DNA of 64,000 nt from assembly GCA_964414415.1 (NCBI GenBank), contig CAYPWJ010000002.1:58060-122059 (forward strand). The letters are read 5' to 3'. The DNA comes from CAZESS01 sp964414415. Lineage in GTDB: Archaea > Thermoplasmatota > E2 > UBA202 > DSCA01. A program made the position numbers and the translations under genes. Shown piece after piece: positions 53,601 to 62,388 of the stretch. The notes below the pieces were generated by a model, which saw only the letters and a program-made list of their open reading frames with translations, was not told where the DNA came from and did not search any database. Position 1 is the stretch's first letter. Each line of letters starts with the position of its first letter.

Positions 53601-55409
53601 TGGACTGTTCCTGGTCCACTGCAGGTCGGCGATAGCTTGAATATTATATTCAACGCGACTGTCGTACAGGGAGGTATAGATGTGAACAGGGCAACCGTTA
53701 CTGCTCGTTGTGAAAATACCTCTCATGCTGTCTCCGGCGAGGATGCCGTCACCGTTGTTGCTGGCAGGCCTTCTGTGTATGACCCGAAAGTTGCGGAGGA
53801 CGTTAACGGCCCGCCGCTTGAGCCCGGAGATATGATTTGTTATACCGCCTGGATAAACAATACCGGCACTCTCGCCTCCAGCGACAACCCCGGCAACGAG
53901 TTCGAGGACTCCATCCCGGACAATACATCATATGTTCCCGGATCGATCGAGATAAACGGCGTCCCGAACGATGACGATATCTCCGATGGCGTCGGCTACG
54001 ACGCTGCTAATGACATGGTCATCTGGAATGGCGGCATTCCGGCGCATGGTTCCATCGAGATTAGCTTCTGCGTCAAGGTGGACAATGTGAGCTCCGGGAC
54101 CGTTATATCGAACCAGGGCACCGTCTACTATGACACGGATGGCGACGGGGATAACGATGCAGCAAAGCCCACCGATGACCCAGGCACGCTTTCCGCGGAT
54201 GATTCCACATCGCTACCCGTAGACTATCAGCCGCCGTGGTCGTGGCTCACGGTGACGCTGGACCCGGACGGCTACTTTGTCCCGGCGTCGACGTTCCACA
54301 TCAGGGCGGATGACGACGTTGGCCCTTGGAAGATATACTATCGCATCGACAACGGCACACGGCGGGAGGGCAGCTGGAACCAGGAGATCCAGTTCCAGAT
54401 AAATGCGTTGCATGGCTACGCGCCCGGGCAGCACGCCGTCGAGTACTGGGCGGTGGACGCCGCCGGCAACGAGGAGCTGCCGCATCATGAGGAGACCTAT
54501 GTGCTGGATGCCAGCGGTCCCAACACGAGTATCTCGTTTGATGGCATCGCGGAGGTCACTGCAGGGCTTCGATGGCAGATCACTTCAGAGACAGCCATGG
54601 TGCTTTCGGCGACCGACGACCATCTCGGCGTCGAGGGCATCCGTTACCGTGTCGACGATGGCGACTGGAGGAGCTACAGCGAGCCGTTCACCGTCGACGA
54701 GCCCGGCATGCACACCATCTACTATTATGCGAAGGACGTCATGGGCAACTTCGGCGACATGGGGAGCACCGTGATAGACGTCGGCGGCGGCGTGCCATCC
54801 AGCAGTTGCCAGATAGATCCCGGTGAGCCGACGGGTGACAACGGCTGGTACATTTCTGGTGTGACGGTTACTCTGTCGGCAACTGACGAGGTGAGCGGCG
54901 TCAATCGTATTATGTACCGTGTTGATGGTGGTGTCTGGCAGGTCTATGATGGCGGTTTTTCCGTGGACAGCGACGGACGACATCTCATCGAGTACTACGC
55001 GGTCGACAACGCCGGCAACCAGGAAGCGGTCAATACCCGTGAGATCAAGATCGACCTGTACGGCCCCGAGATATCGATTTCCCGGCCGCAGGGTGCTCTC
55101 TATCTCTTCGACCGTGCCGTGATGCCGCTGCCCGGCAACCGCACCATCATTGTTGGCCAGGTTACGGTGGCTGCCACTGTCGTGGATACAGCTACGTCGG
55201 GTGTTGCTTCCGCCGAGCTCTACATCGATGAGGAGCTTCGCGGGAGCTTTGACCGGGACATCCGGTATACGCTGGATGAGACGATGCTGGGCCGGCATAC
55301 CGTCCGCGTGGCCGGGTACGACAACGCCGGGAACAGGGCTACAAGAGCAATCACCATGGGTGTCTTCAACATCGCTCTTACGTGTGCCGATACGACGGAG
55401 ATCAGCTAG
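50357..55409 (+). CDS. Giant surface protein, C-terminal part after assembly gap (DUF11 and OmpL47-like repeats)
   Basis: About 1684 residues, open from the gap edge. Alternating DUF11 modules of two kinds come first (TVQHTAASSWPAYDVWINDT; then NNTAIVTKAPEEQRNYTVGE), including a 304-bp exact DNA repeat. Two more DUF11 modules follow (DVEIRKADSDDPVVAG, DLAITKGDSNDPVLPG), then three WNGTAW modules (52653-53768), then a module with VYDPKVAEDVNGPPLEPGD. From about 54220 there are three OmpL47-like Ig repeats (YYRIDNGTRREGSW, IRYRVDDGDWRSY, IMYRVDGGVWQVY, each with VEYWAVDAAGN-type ends) and a final Ig-like domain. No membrane helix or sorting motif ends the protein. Likely a fibre-like adhesin or cell-wall protein. 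Confidence 0.85.
51209..51512 (+). repeat. 304-bp direct repeat, copy 2
   Basis: Second exact copy. Sequence left of it (MNRSVVEAGD-type coding, before 51209) shows what probably preceded copy 1 inside the gap. Confidence 0.9.
52653..53768 (+). repeat. Three tandem WNGTAW protein modules
   Basis: Units at about 52653-53054, 53055-53414 and 53415-53768. Each opens with L-E-K/S-K-x-VWNGTAW, continues YHHxDxGDxVxFNLxVxNxGTNPL-type and ends near the TAAVEGE/SATVEGE segment. Units two and three are close in length (120 and 118 residues); unit one is 14 residues longer. This suggests successive in-gene duplications. Confidence 0.75.
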
Positions 55410-55426
55410 CCACCTCTCCCACTATC

Positions 55427-55433
55427 TTTTTAT
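55427..55433 (+). promoter_or_regulatory. TATA-like element of glyA
   Basis: TTTTTAT starts 28 nt before ATG 55455, the same leaderless spacing as other genes here. It also provides a T run that could end transcription of the giant gene, whose stop is 18 bases upstream. Confidence 0.45.
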
Positions 55434-55454
55434 GTCGTTTTTCATTCAGCCTGT

Positions 55455-56744
55455 ATGAACTGGAAGAAAGAGGCAGAGTTCGTCCGTGACATGGCGAAAA
55501 AGAACAACGAGATGTTCGGCGAGGTGCTCCCGATGATTGCCTCGGAGAACGTGCTGTCGCCGATGTGCGAGGAGATGCTCGTCACCGACTTCCACGGTCG
55601 CTACGCCGAAGGGACGCCGGGCAACCGCTACTATCAGGGCTGCCAGTGGTTCGACGAAGTCGAGCTGAAGGGCATGGAGCTCGCCCGGACGCTGTTCGAC
55701 TGCGCCTATGCGGACATCAGGCCGACCGCCGGCACGGTGGCCAACATGGCTGTCTTCAAGGCGCTGATAGAGCCGGGTGAACCCGTCACCGTCCTTGATA
55801 CGCCCAGCGGTGCTCATATATCCTACGGCAAGTGGGGTGCTGCCGGTCTCCGCGACCTTGAGCTGCATCCGTATCCGTTTGACGGCGACCGGATGAACAT
55901 CGATGTTGATGGCGCTGCCGACCTCATCCGGGATGTGGAGCCCCGGCTGGCGTTGTTCGGCCAGTCGGTGTTCCTGTTTCCGACGCCGCTGCGGGAGCTC
56001 GCCGATGTGGCGCATGAGGTCGGCGCCAAGGTTGTGTATGATGCAGCTCACGTGCTGGGTCTCATCGGCGGCGGGCGATTCCAGCAGCCGCTGCAGGAGG
56101 GTGCCGACGTGATGACCGGCTCGACGCACAAGACGCTGCCGGGTCCGCAGGGCGGCGTGGTGCTGACCGACACGGAGCGGGACGAGGCGGAATGGATGAA
56201 GTATCTCGACTGGGGGGTTTTCCCCGGCGTGACGTCATCCTATCATCTGCATCACGTCGCTGCGAAGGCCATCGCGTTCGCCGAGCACATGCAATTTGGG
56301 GAGGCATACGCCGACCAGATCATCAAGAACGCGAAGGCGCTGGCCGAGGCCCTTGACGGCGAGGGGTTCGAGGTGAAGGGCGCTGACTATGGCTACACGG
56401 AGTCGCACCAGATTCTGTTCAAGGTCGGTGAAGAGCAGGGTAACCCTGCAGCCGAGCGTCTGGAGGATGCGGGTATCATCGCCAACGGCAACATGGTCCC
56501 GGAGGACGAGAGCCCGTTGCATCCGTCGGGCATCCGGCTCGGTACACAGGAGCTCACCCGTCTGGGCATGGAGGAGGACGAGATGGAGGACATCGCGGTG
56601 TTCTTCCGGCGTGTGCTGCTGGACAGAGAGGAGCCCGCGTCGGTGCGCGAGGACGTCACCTCGTTCAAGCAGCGCTACCGGGACATCCATTTCTGTTTCC
56701 ATGAGGGATGTGATCCCTACGCCTTCCATGACATGGTTCCATGA
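55455..56744 (+). CDS. glyA: Serine hydroxymethyltransferase
   Basis: 429 residues. It interconverts serine and glycine while moving a one-carbon unit to a pterin. Signatures: IASENVLSPMCEEML (near residue 28), GRYAEGTPGNRYYQG (near 48), PTAGTVANMAVF (near 92), YDAAHVLGLIGGGRFQQPL (near 195), and the PLP lysine in GSTHKTLPGPQGG (near 223). Archaeal forms often use tetrahydromethanopterin. It overlaps the AK6 kinase by four bases. The glycine cleavage H protein lies 5 kb downstream. Confidence 0.95.
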   Translation: MNWKKEAEFVRDMAKKNNEMFGEVLPMIASENVLSPMCEEMLVTDFHGRYAEGTPGNRYYQGCQWFDEVELKGMELARTLFDCAYADIRPTAGTVANMAVFKALIEPGEPVTVLDTPSGAHISYGKWGAAGLRDLELHPYPFDGDRMNIDVDGAADLIRDVEPRLALFGQSVFLFPTPLRELADVAHEVGAKVVYDAAHVLGLIGGGRFQQPLQEGADVMTGSTHKTLPGPQGGVVLTDTERDEAEWMKYLDWGVFPGVTSSYHLHHVAAKAIAFAEHMQFGEAYADQIIKNAKALAEALDGEGFEVKGADYGYTESHQILFKVGEEQGNPAAERLEDAGIIANGNMVPEDESPLHPSGIRLGTQELTRLGMEEDEMEDIAVFFRRVLLDREEPASVREDVTSFKQRYRDIHFCFHEGCDPYAFHDMVP

Positions 56745-57265
56745 AAACGGCCGTTACGGGCACCCCGGGGACGGGCAAGAGCGCCGCTGCCGACGGTCTG
56801 GCAGAGCGAGGCTACACGGTTCTTCGTTTTTCCAGCCTGGCCGCGCCGTATGTGTCCGGTCGGGACGAGGAGCGGGACTGTGACGTCGTCGACGTCGAGG
56901 CAGTGGACGAGGCGTTCCGCCGGCGGACGGGCGACCTGCTCGTGGAGGGTCATCTCTCTCATTTGCTCAGCGTGGATCAGGTGGTCGTCCTGCGCTGTCA
57001 TCCCGGCGTCCTGCGCTCGCGCCTCAGGAGGAAGGGATGGAGCGACCGGAAGATCGGGGAGAACGTCGAGGCGGAGGCGCTGGATGTGATTTTTACGGCT
57101 GCGGTTGAACGGCACGACGGGCGCCACGTTGCAGGGCTTGACACCACTGATCGTCCCGTGGACGAGGTCGTGGATGTGGTGGCGAGGCTGCATAGGGACG
57201 GCGTGGCTGCCTGGACAGGTGATGCAGTAGACTGGAGCGAGTGGCTGGTGGATCATGCTGGATAG
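56741..57265 (+). CDS. AK6/Fap7-type adenylate kinase-like protein
   Basis: 174 residues. Walker A TGTPGTGKSAAADGLA lies at the N-terminus (near residue 6), with DVEAVDEAF, LVEGHLSHLL (near 68), VVLRCHPGVLRSRLRRKGWSDRKIGENVEAEAL (lid region, near 82-114) typical of the archaeal and eukaryotic AK6/Fap7 family, which acts in small-subunit ribosome maturation as well as adenylate metabolism. ATGA overlap with glyA and an 11-base overlap with the next gene make a three-gene unit. Confidence 0.9.
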   Translation: MKTAVTGTPGTGKSAAADGLAERGYTVLRFSSLAAPYVSGRDEERDCDVVDVEAVDEAFRRRTGDLLVEGHLSHLLSVDQVVVLRCHPGVLRSRLRRKGWSDRKIGENVEAEALDVIFTAAVERHDGRHVAGLDTTDRPVDEVVDVVARLHRDGVAAWTGDAVDWSEWLVDHAG

Positions 57266-57863
57266 GTATCGTCATCGGGCCGACTGGCTGCTCGACGCGT
57301 TGGCGTCGCGTGTCGATGTGTCGCCCACTGTGCTGAGTCTGCTGTCGCTGCTCTGTGCCGTCGCCGCCGGCGTTGCGTTTTATCTCTCACTCGCTCGGCT
57401 GTGGTTGCTCCTGGCTGCCGCGGCGTTTGTCGCTGCCAACGGGCTGCTTGACGCGCTTGACGGCAAGGTGGCACGGCTCCGTCGCCTCGCGTCGCCGCAG
57501 GGTGATTTCATCGACCATGCCGTCGACCGCTTTGCCGACGTGTTCATCGTGGGCGGTGTCGCCGTCTCAGGCTGGTGTTCGCCGCTCGCCGGCGTCGGGG
57601 CGATGGCCGGTATGCTGCTAACCAGTTACATGGGGACGCAGGCGCAGGCTGTCGGATACGGCCGGGAGTACAGCGGCATCCTCGGGCGGGCGGACCGCGT
57701 CGTTATTTTGATGGTGGCGCCGGTGCTGCAGGCGGCGCTGTCGTGGCAGCGCGTCGCCATTTTCGGTGAGCCGCTGCTGCACTGGGTGATGGTGTATTTT
57801 GCCGTTGCCGGCATCGCGACGGCGGTGCACCGGATGGCGCTGGTGCTGCGGTGGTTCCAGTAG
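57255..57863 (+). CDS. CDP-alcohol phosphatidyltransferase family, probable archaeol phospholipid synthase
   Basis: 202 residues with about five membrane helices. The CDP-alcohol motif DxxDGxxAR...GxxxDxxxD is complete: LLDALDGKVARL (near residue 66) then GDFIDHAVDRFAD (near 81). The enzyme joins CDP-archaeol to a polar head alcohol. The closest pattern is archaetidylinositol-phosphate synthase, but archaetidylglycerol-phosphate synthase cannot be excluded. Overlaps the AK6 gene by 11 bases. Confidence 0.9.
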   Translation: MLDRYRHRADWLLDALASRVDVSPTVLSLLSLLCAVAAGVAFYLSLARLWLLLAAAAFVAANGLLDALDGKVARLRRLASPQGDFIDHAVDRFADVFIVGGVAVSGWCSPLAGVGAMAGMLLTSYMGTQAQAVGYGREYSGILGRADRVVILMVAPVLQAALSWQRVAIFGEPLLHWVMVYFAVAGIATAVHRMALVLRWFQ

Positions 57864-57921
57864 TTCGACGGTCGTATGAAAACATTTAAGGCCCTGCCTG
57901 CAGTTAGCGTTTCTCCATGAA

Positions 57922-57953
57922 AGGATGAGCGTCCGAGCTGGATGTCTCATCCT
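57922..57953 (+). promoter_or_regulatory. Hairpin in the leader of the HtrA-like gene
   Basis: AGGATGAG (57922-57929) and CTCATCCT (57946-57953) form an 8-bp perfect stem with a 16-nt loop, immediately before the Shine-Dalgarno GAGGAG (57954-57959). A TATA-like CATTTAAGG lies near 57880-57890, so the leader would be about 60 nt, longer than its neighbours'. It could regulate translation, or with the adjacent T-poor sequence may be coincidental. Confidence 0.4.
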
Positions 57954-57967
57954 GAGGAGTGTATACC

Positions 57968-59488
57968 ATGGATAGTGACCTTGTCAGCCTTGTAGGCATC
58001 GGTGAAACGAAGGCCCGGGCGCTGCGTGACGCCGGCTTTGCTACTGTCGACGATGTCCGCCGCGCCTCGGTCGACGAACTGACCGCTGCGGAGGGCATCG
58101 GCGTGTCGCTGGCGGAGGACATCAAACAGCAGGCGGAGGCAATGCAGGCACCTGCCGGCGACGCCGGCGACACGGCCGGTGACAGGGAGACGTTTGTCGT
58201 TGCCGGCGGTGGAGCGGACGATGCAGGCATGGATGACGTCGATGTGCAACACCCGCATCCGCGTCAGACGCCGGCTGAGCCTGAGCCTCCCTCCTCGTCG
58301 AAACCTGGATTCAACGTCACTCCGATGGTTGCTGTTTTCGCGGTGGCGATATTCGTGGGTGGCGCTCTGCTGGGAGGGTTTGCCGGTTACTGGGCGCTTT
58401 CCGGAGATATCAACGAGCTGCAGGACAAAAACAGGGCGCTGGAGCAGCAGCTTTCGACTGTCAGCGGTCCGTCGCACAACATCACCTATTTTTTCGGCAA
58501 TACGTCGCTGTCGTCGCTGTATCATCAGACCCGGGACTCCATCGTGGCCATCCGCGCCTATATCGAGCAGCAGTCGATGTTCGGGACGCAGTATTCTGAG
58601 TCGCAGGGCTCCGGGTTCGTGTACAACTACTCAGGCCGACACGTCATCGTCACAAACAACCACGTGGTGCAGGACGCGGCAAACATCACCGTCCGCCTCT
58701 ACAATGGCACCACCTGCACCGCCGAGCTGCTGGGTGCCGACCCGTACGCCGACCTGGCAGTCCTGGCATTACATGCTGGATCAGCTAAGCTGCAGCCATT
58801 GCCCGTCGCCGATTCCTCGTCTCTCCAGGTGGGTGACCCGGTGGTGGCCATCGGCAACCCGTTCGGCCTGGCTGGCTCAATGACGACGGGTATCGTCAGC
58901 CACCTCGGCCGGACCATCCGCGAATCGGAGGCGGGGAACTTCCCCATCGCCAACATCATCCAGACGAGCACGCCCATCAACCCGGGGAACTCCGGCGGCC
59001 CACTGCTCAACTACCAGGGAGAGGTCGTCGGCATCACGACGGCTATCATCCAGGACTCGCAGGGTGTCGGCTTCGCCATCCCATCCGGCACCGTCCTCAG
59101 AGAGGTGCCTGCCCTGGTCACCGACGGCAGCTACGACCGGCATTCATGGCTGGGTGTCACCGGCATCGACATGACGTATCCCCGTGCCCAAGCCATGAAC
59201 ACCTCTGTGACCTATGGATGGCTCATCGCCACCGTGGTCGACGACAGCCCGGCAGCCAGGGCAGGCATTGAGGGCGGCGACCGGCAGGCCGTGGTGGCCG
59301 GACAGCAGGTTGTCCTGGGCGGAGACATCATCATCGCCATCGACGGCCAGCGGGTCGTCAACGGCGACGACCTGATGAGCTACCTGGAAGCAGAGACTGC
59401 ACCCGGCGATACCATCGAACTGACGGTGATGCGCGACGGCGAACGGCGCACGCTCATCGTGACGCTGGCCTCCCGCCCGCCGCCGTAA
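57968..59488 (+). CDS. HtrA-like serine protease with cytoplasmic helix-hairpin-helix domain, TM helix and PDZ
   Basis: 506 residues from ATG 57968, chosen for the GAGGAG at 57954-57959 (a GTG at 57959 is less likely). Residues 5-57 are a helix-hairpin-helix pair (LVGIGETKARALRDAGFATV, AAEGIGVSLAEDI), normally DNA- or protein-binding. An acidic/Pro linker follows, then a membrane helix at about 119-143 and a short coiled coil. The trypsin-like domain has H232 (VTNNHVV), D262 (PYADLAVLAL) and S342 (NPGNSGGPLLN), a complete triad. A PDZ domain (about 395-500) ends the chain. Predicted topology is N-terminus inside, protease outside, for quality control of surface proteins; the HhH-to-protease fusion is unusual. 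Confidence 0.92.
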   Translation: MDSDLVSLVGIGETKARALRDAGFATVDDVRRASVDELTAAEGIGVSLAEDIKQQAEAMQAPAGDAGDTAGDRETFVVAGGGADDAGMDDVDVQHPHPRQTPAEPEPPSSSKPGFNVTPMVAVFAVAIFVGGALLGGFAGYWALSGDINELQDKNRALEQQLSTVSGPSHNITYFFGNTSLSSLYHQTRDSIVAIRAYIEQQSMFGTQYSESQGSGFVYNYSGRHVIVTNNHVVQDAANITVRLYNGTTCTAELLGADPYADLAVLALHAGSAKLQPLPVADSSSLQVGDPVVAIGNPFGLAGSMTTGIVSHLGRTIRESEAGNFPIANIIQTSTPINPGNSGGPLLNYQGEVVGITTAIIQDSQGVGFAIPSGTVLREVPALVTDGSYDRHSWLGVTGIDMTYPRAQAMNTSVTYGWLIATVVDDSPAARAGIEGGDRQAVVAGQQVVLGGDIIIAIDGQRVVNGDDLMSYLEAETAPGDTIELTVMRDGERRTLIVTLASRPPP

Positions 59489-59501
59489 TGACCGGCGCTC
59501 G

Positions 59502-59879
59502 TCACGCATCCCGTGTCTCGTTTCTTCCTGTACGCCAGGCGATGAGTCCGCGGTTTCGCAGCATATAGAAAAAATAAAACGTCCGCTTCTCCAGTTCTTC
59601 CTCCTCGTCGAACCGGTCGCCCATTTCCTCGTCCAGCGCCGTCAGGATATCCTCGATGGTTGTGCAGCCGTCGCATCGCCTCCATATAAACGAACCCAGC
59701 TCGTCGAGGCGGACCATGGCATAGTTCGGCTTGCGGAGCAGACGGCAGAGCCATTTGCCCAGGCGACCATCGAACTTCTGCATCTTGACCTCAACGCGGC
59801 TGTCTTCCTCCTCCCAAGGAGCAGTCCGGACAGGCGTCGCATCGCGGGGAATGTCAAGCTCACGCTGCCTACGTTTCAC
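59502..59879 (-). CDS. PqqD-like protein (possible RiPP-recognition fold)
   Basis: 125 residues. The central part (NYAMVRLDELGSFIWRRCDGCTT, then IEDILTALDEEMGD, then RTFYFFYMLRNRGLIAWR) matches the PqqD/RRE winged-helix pattern that binds leader peptides in peptide-modification pathways. The N-terminal 45 residues are basic. It follows the OPT transporter on the same strand with an 11-base overlap, so the two are co-translated. No PQQ genes, radical SAM enzyme or precursor peptide are recognisable in the window, so it may have a different role, for example regulating the transporter. Confidence 0.8.
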   Translation of the reverse strand: MKRRQRELDIPRDATPVRTAPWEEEDSRVEVKMQKFDGRLGKWLCRLLRKPNYAMVRLDELGSFIWRRCDGCTTIEDILTALDEEMGDRFDEEEELEKRTFYFFYMLRNRGLIAWRTGRNETRDA

Positions 59880-61866
59880 TGTGTGCTTCCTCAGCCCGCG
59901 CCTTGTTGTACGTCCGGATGACGATGTAGCCGATGAGGAAGGCGATGTAGCCCCAGACGATCATGCCAGGCCAGGCCGGTGCCCGCTCCAGCAGCGAGAG
60001 GTCGACGTTGCCGATGATGAGGAACGCCGAGATGACGCCCATGAGCGCCTCGCCGGCGATCAACCCGGCGGTGAACAGCAGTCCCGTCCGATGCGCCTTC
60101 TCTTTGGGCGATACACCTGTTTTTTTGACAGCCATCTTCCAGTCGCTCGGCTCTTCCTCTTCCTCCTCGCCCTCCGTCCGACCGGAGATATATCGCTCGA
60201 CGAGCTTCCTGACGACACCGCCGCTGAAAATCGGGATGCTGAGCGTGAGGGGCAGATAGGTGCCGATGGCCACCGGCAGCACGGGAATATCCATCAGGAT
60301 GAGCACCAGCGCCAGGAACGCGCCGGCAATCACGTAGGGCCACACCATCTGGCCGCCGATCACGCCCTCCACGATGCCGCCCATAAGGAAGGCCTGCGGT
60401 GCCGGCAGATTCTTGGTGCCGATGCCGTATGCGCTGTCGAGCGCCTTGACGACGATGCCCAACACCGGCGCCGCGGCGATGACGCCGAACATCTCAGCGA
60501 GCTGCTGCTTGTAGGGCGTCGAGCCGATCATCTGGCCGGCGGCGAGCGACTGCAGTACGTCTCCCGATATCGCGCCGGCGCAGGCAACCACCGCAGCCAT
60601 CAAAATGACGACGGTCATGCCCTCGATGCCGGTGGCGCCGAACGCCAGCATCAGGATGCTGACGAAGAGCAGCACCGCGACGGTGACGCCGGAGATGGGG
60701 TTGTTGGACGAGCCGAGCAGCCCCGCCATGTAGCCGGCGATGGCACTGGCCACAAAGGCAGCGATGACGAGCACGACGGCCATGAAGCCGGAGATGGCGT
60801 AGGCCGACGAGATCCATGCGTAGATGATAAACGTCGGGATGACGAGGAATCCGATGGTGAGAAACACTTTCTTGTAGGAGAGATCCTTCTCCGTCCGCTT
60901 TTTGCTCTTGGTCTGCCCGCCGCGGATGCCGATGATGGCCTCCTTGATGCCCTCCATGAGGTTCTGCCGAAGCCCCCAGATGGTATACAGGCCGCCGACC
61001 ACCATGGCGCCGACACCGATATAGCGGACGTAGTCCTCCCATATCTTGTAGAAGCCGTCGATGGCCGTCGCGGCGCCTTCAGGCATCCCCGTTGAGAGCA
61101 GGATGAGTGGCGTCAGGATGATCCAGCCGATGATGCCGCCGGCGAACACGAACGAGGCGATGCGGGGACCGACGATGTAGCCGACTCCCAGCAGTGCCGG
61201 TGACGCGGCAGCGCCACCATAAAAGTAGCCGCCCCGGGACTGGCCGAGGATATAGTATTTGCCAGCGTCGATGACGCTCTCGACGCTTCCCTTGAAAATG
61301 TTGAGTGAAACCTGCGAAAACTTCACCAGGCCCGCCAACGCGGCGCCAATGATCATCCAGATGCTGCCGCCGCCTCCCTCACCGCTCTCGTTTTCATCGC
61401 CGGCAGCCGTCGTCATCACGGCAGCTACGGCGATGCCCTCCGGGAACGGGAGATCGGTTTTGACGATGAGCGCCCGCCGAAGGGGGACCATCCACAGGAC
61501 GCCCAGGACGCCGCCGATGAGAGCGATGAGCGTCGTCTCGAGATACTGGATGTGCTCCCACGCCCCGATGACGACGAGAGCAGGGATAGTAAAGATAACG
61601 CCGGCAGCCAATGCCTCACCTGCTGCGGCGCCCTGCATCCCGATGACGTTCTCCAGGATGTTGCCCTTCAGCGGCTTGAGGATCGCGAGGGCCATGATGG
61701 CGCCGGGAATAGCGGCGCTGACTGTCATGCCGGCGTAGAGGCCCAGGTAGGCGTTGGCTGACCCCATGATGACGGCGAGAACCATGCCGACGAGGACTGC
61801 CTTCAGCGTCAGTTCTGGCATCGACCTTCCGGCGGGGATATAGGAGTCAAAATCCTCACGTGACAT
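59869..61866 (-). CDS. OPT-family transporter
   Basis: 665 residues, about 14-16 membrane helices. N-terminal ELTLKAVLVGMVLAVIMGSANAYLGLYAGMTVSAAIPGAIMALAIL, read in segments, is typical of prokaryotic OPT proteins, with NVIGMQGAAAGEALAAG, DLPFPEGIAVAAVM (near residue 140), and ISGDVLQSLAAGQMIGSTP (near 440). Family members import oligopeptides or metal chelates by proton coupling. A cytoplasmic acidic insert (GRTEGEEEEEEPSDWK, near 570) splits the last helices. Co-transcribed with a PqqD-like gene that overlaps its end. Confidence 0.92.
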   Translation of the reverse strand: MSREDFDSYIPAGRSMPELTLKAVLVGMVLAVIMGSANAYLGLYAGMTVSAAIPGAIMALAILKPLKGNILENVIGMQGAAAGEALAAGVIFTIPALVVIGAWEHIQYLETTLIALIGGVLGVLWMVPLRRALIVKTDLPFPEGIAVAAVMTTAAGDENESGEGGGGSIWMIIGAALAGLVKFSQVSLNIFKGSVESVIDAGKYYILGQSRGGYFYGGAAASPALLGVGYIVGPRIASFVFAGGIIGWIILTPLILLSTGMPEGAATAIDGFYKIWEDYVRYIGVGAMVVGGLYTIWGLRQNLMEGIKEAIIGIRGGQTKSKKRTEKDLSYKKVFLTIGFLVIPTFIIYAWISSAYAISGFMAVVLVIAAFVASAIAGYMAGLLGSSNNPISGVTVAVLLFVSILMLAFGATGIEGMTVVILMAAVVACAGAISGDVLQSLAAGQMIGSTPYKQQLAEMFGVIAAAPVLGIVVKALDSAYGIGTKNLPAPQAFLMGGIVEGVIGGQMVWPYVIAGAFLALVLILMDIPVLPVAIGTYLPLTLSIPIFSGGVVRKLVERYISGRTEGEEEEEEPSDWKMAVKKTGVSPKEKAHRTGLLFTAGLIAGEALMGVISAFLIIGNVDLSLLERAPAWPGMIVWGYIAFLIGYIVIRTYNKARAEEAHSET

Positions 61867-61908
61867 TATATCGCCTCCATATCTTCTTTTGTTTTATAAA
61901 TGCATCGT

Positions 61909-62289
61909 TCAGTCGAGCTGCGCTTCATATGCCTCGGGCGACAGCAGCTCGTCGAGCTCGCTCTCGTCGTCGAACTCTATCTCCAGCAGCCAGCCGTCAT
62001 CGTAGGGCGACTCGTTGACCAGCTCCGGCGCGTCCTCCAGCTCCTCGTTGACCGCCGTTACCTCGCCGCTGACCGGCGCGTATATCTCGGAGACGGACTT
62101 GACCGACTCGACGACGGCGACCTCGTCGCCCTGCTCGAAGTGCTCTCCAACGTCGGGCAGCTCAACGTATACAACGTCGGTGAGATGGTCCTGCGCGTAG
62201 TCGGTGATGCCGATGCGGACAGCGCCATTTTTCTGCTTAATCCATTCATCGCTTTCAGTGTACAGCATATCGTCCCGTATCTCGGTCAT
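61909..62289 (-). CDS. gcvH: Glycine cleavage system H protein
   Basis: 126 residues from the ATG at 62289 (MTEIRDDMLYTESDEWI); the longer form to 62310 starts upstream of the predicted transcription start (minus-strand TATA, ATTAATATG near 62316). The lipoyl-lysine motif is VESVKSVSEIYAPVSGEV (Lys near residue 64). GcvH carries the aminomethyl group between the P and T proteins. gcvP and gcvT are not in the window. An alternative role for H proteins as carriers in lipoate transfer is possible. Confidence 0.93.
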   Translation of the reverse strand: MTEIRDDMLYTESDEWIKQKNGAVRIGITDYAQDHLTDVVYVELPDVGEHFEQGDEVAVVESVKSVSEIYAPVSGEVTAVNEELEDAPELVNESPYDDGWLLEIEFDDESELDELLSPEAYEAQLD

Positions 62290-62388
62290 GAATCGGCATT
62301 GCGATTTCACATATTAATCTTGTGTTTCCACCGGCGTGCTCGGCCGCTAAAAACGCCGGGTGCGTCCCCTGCCAGGTGATAGTGGTCG

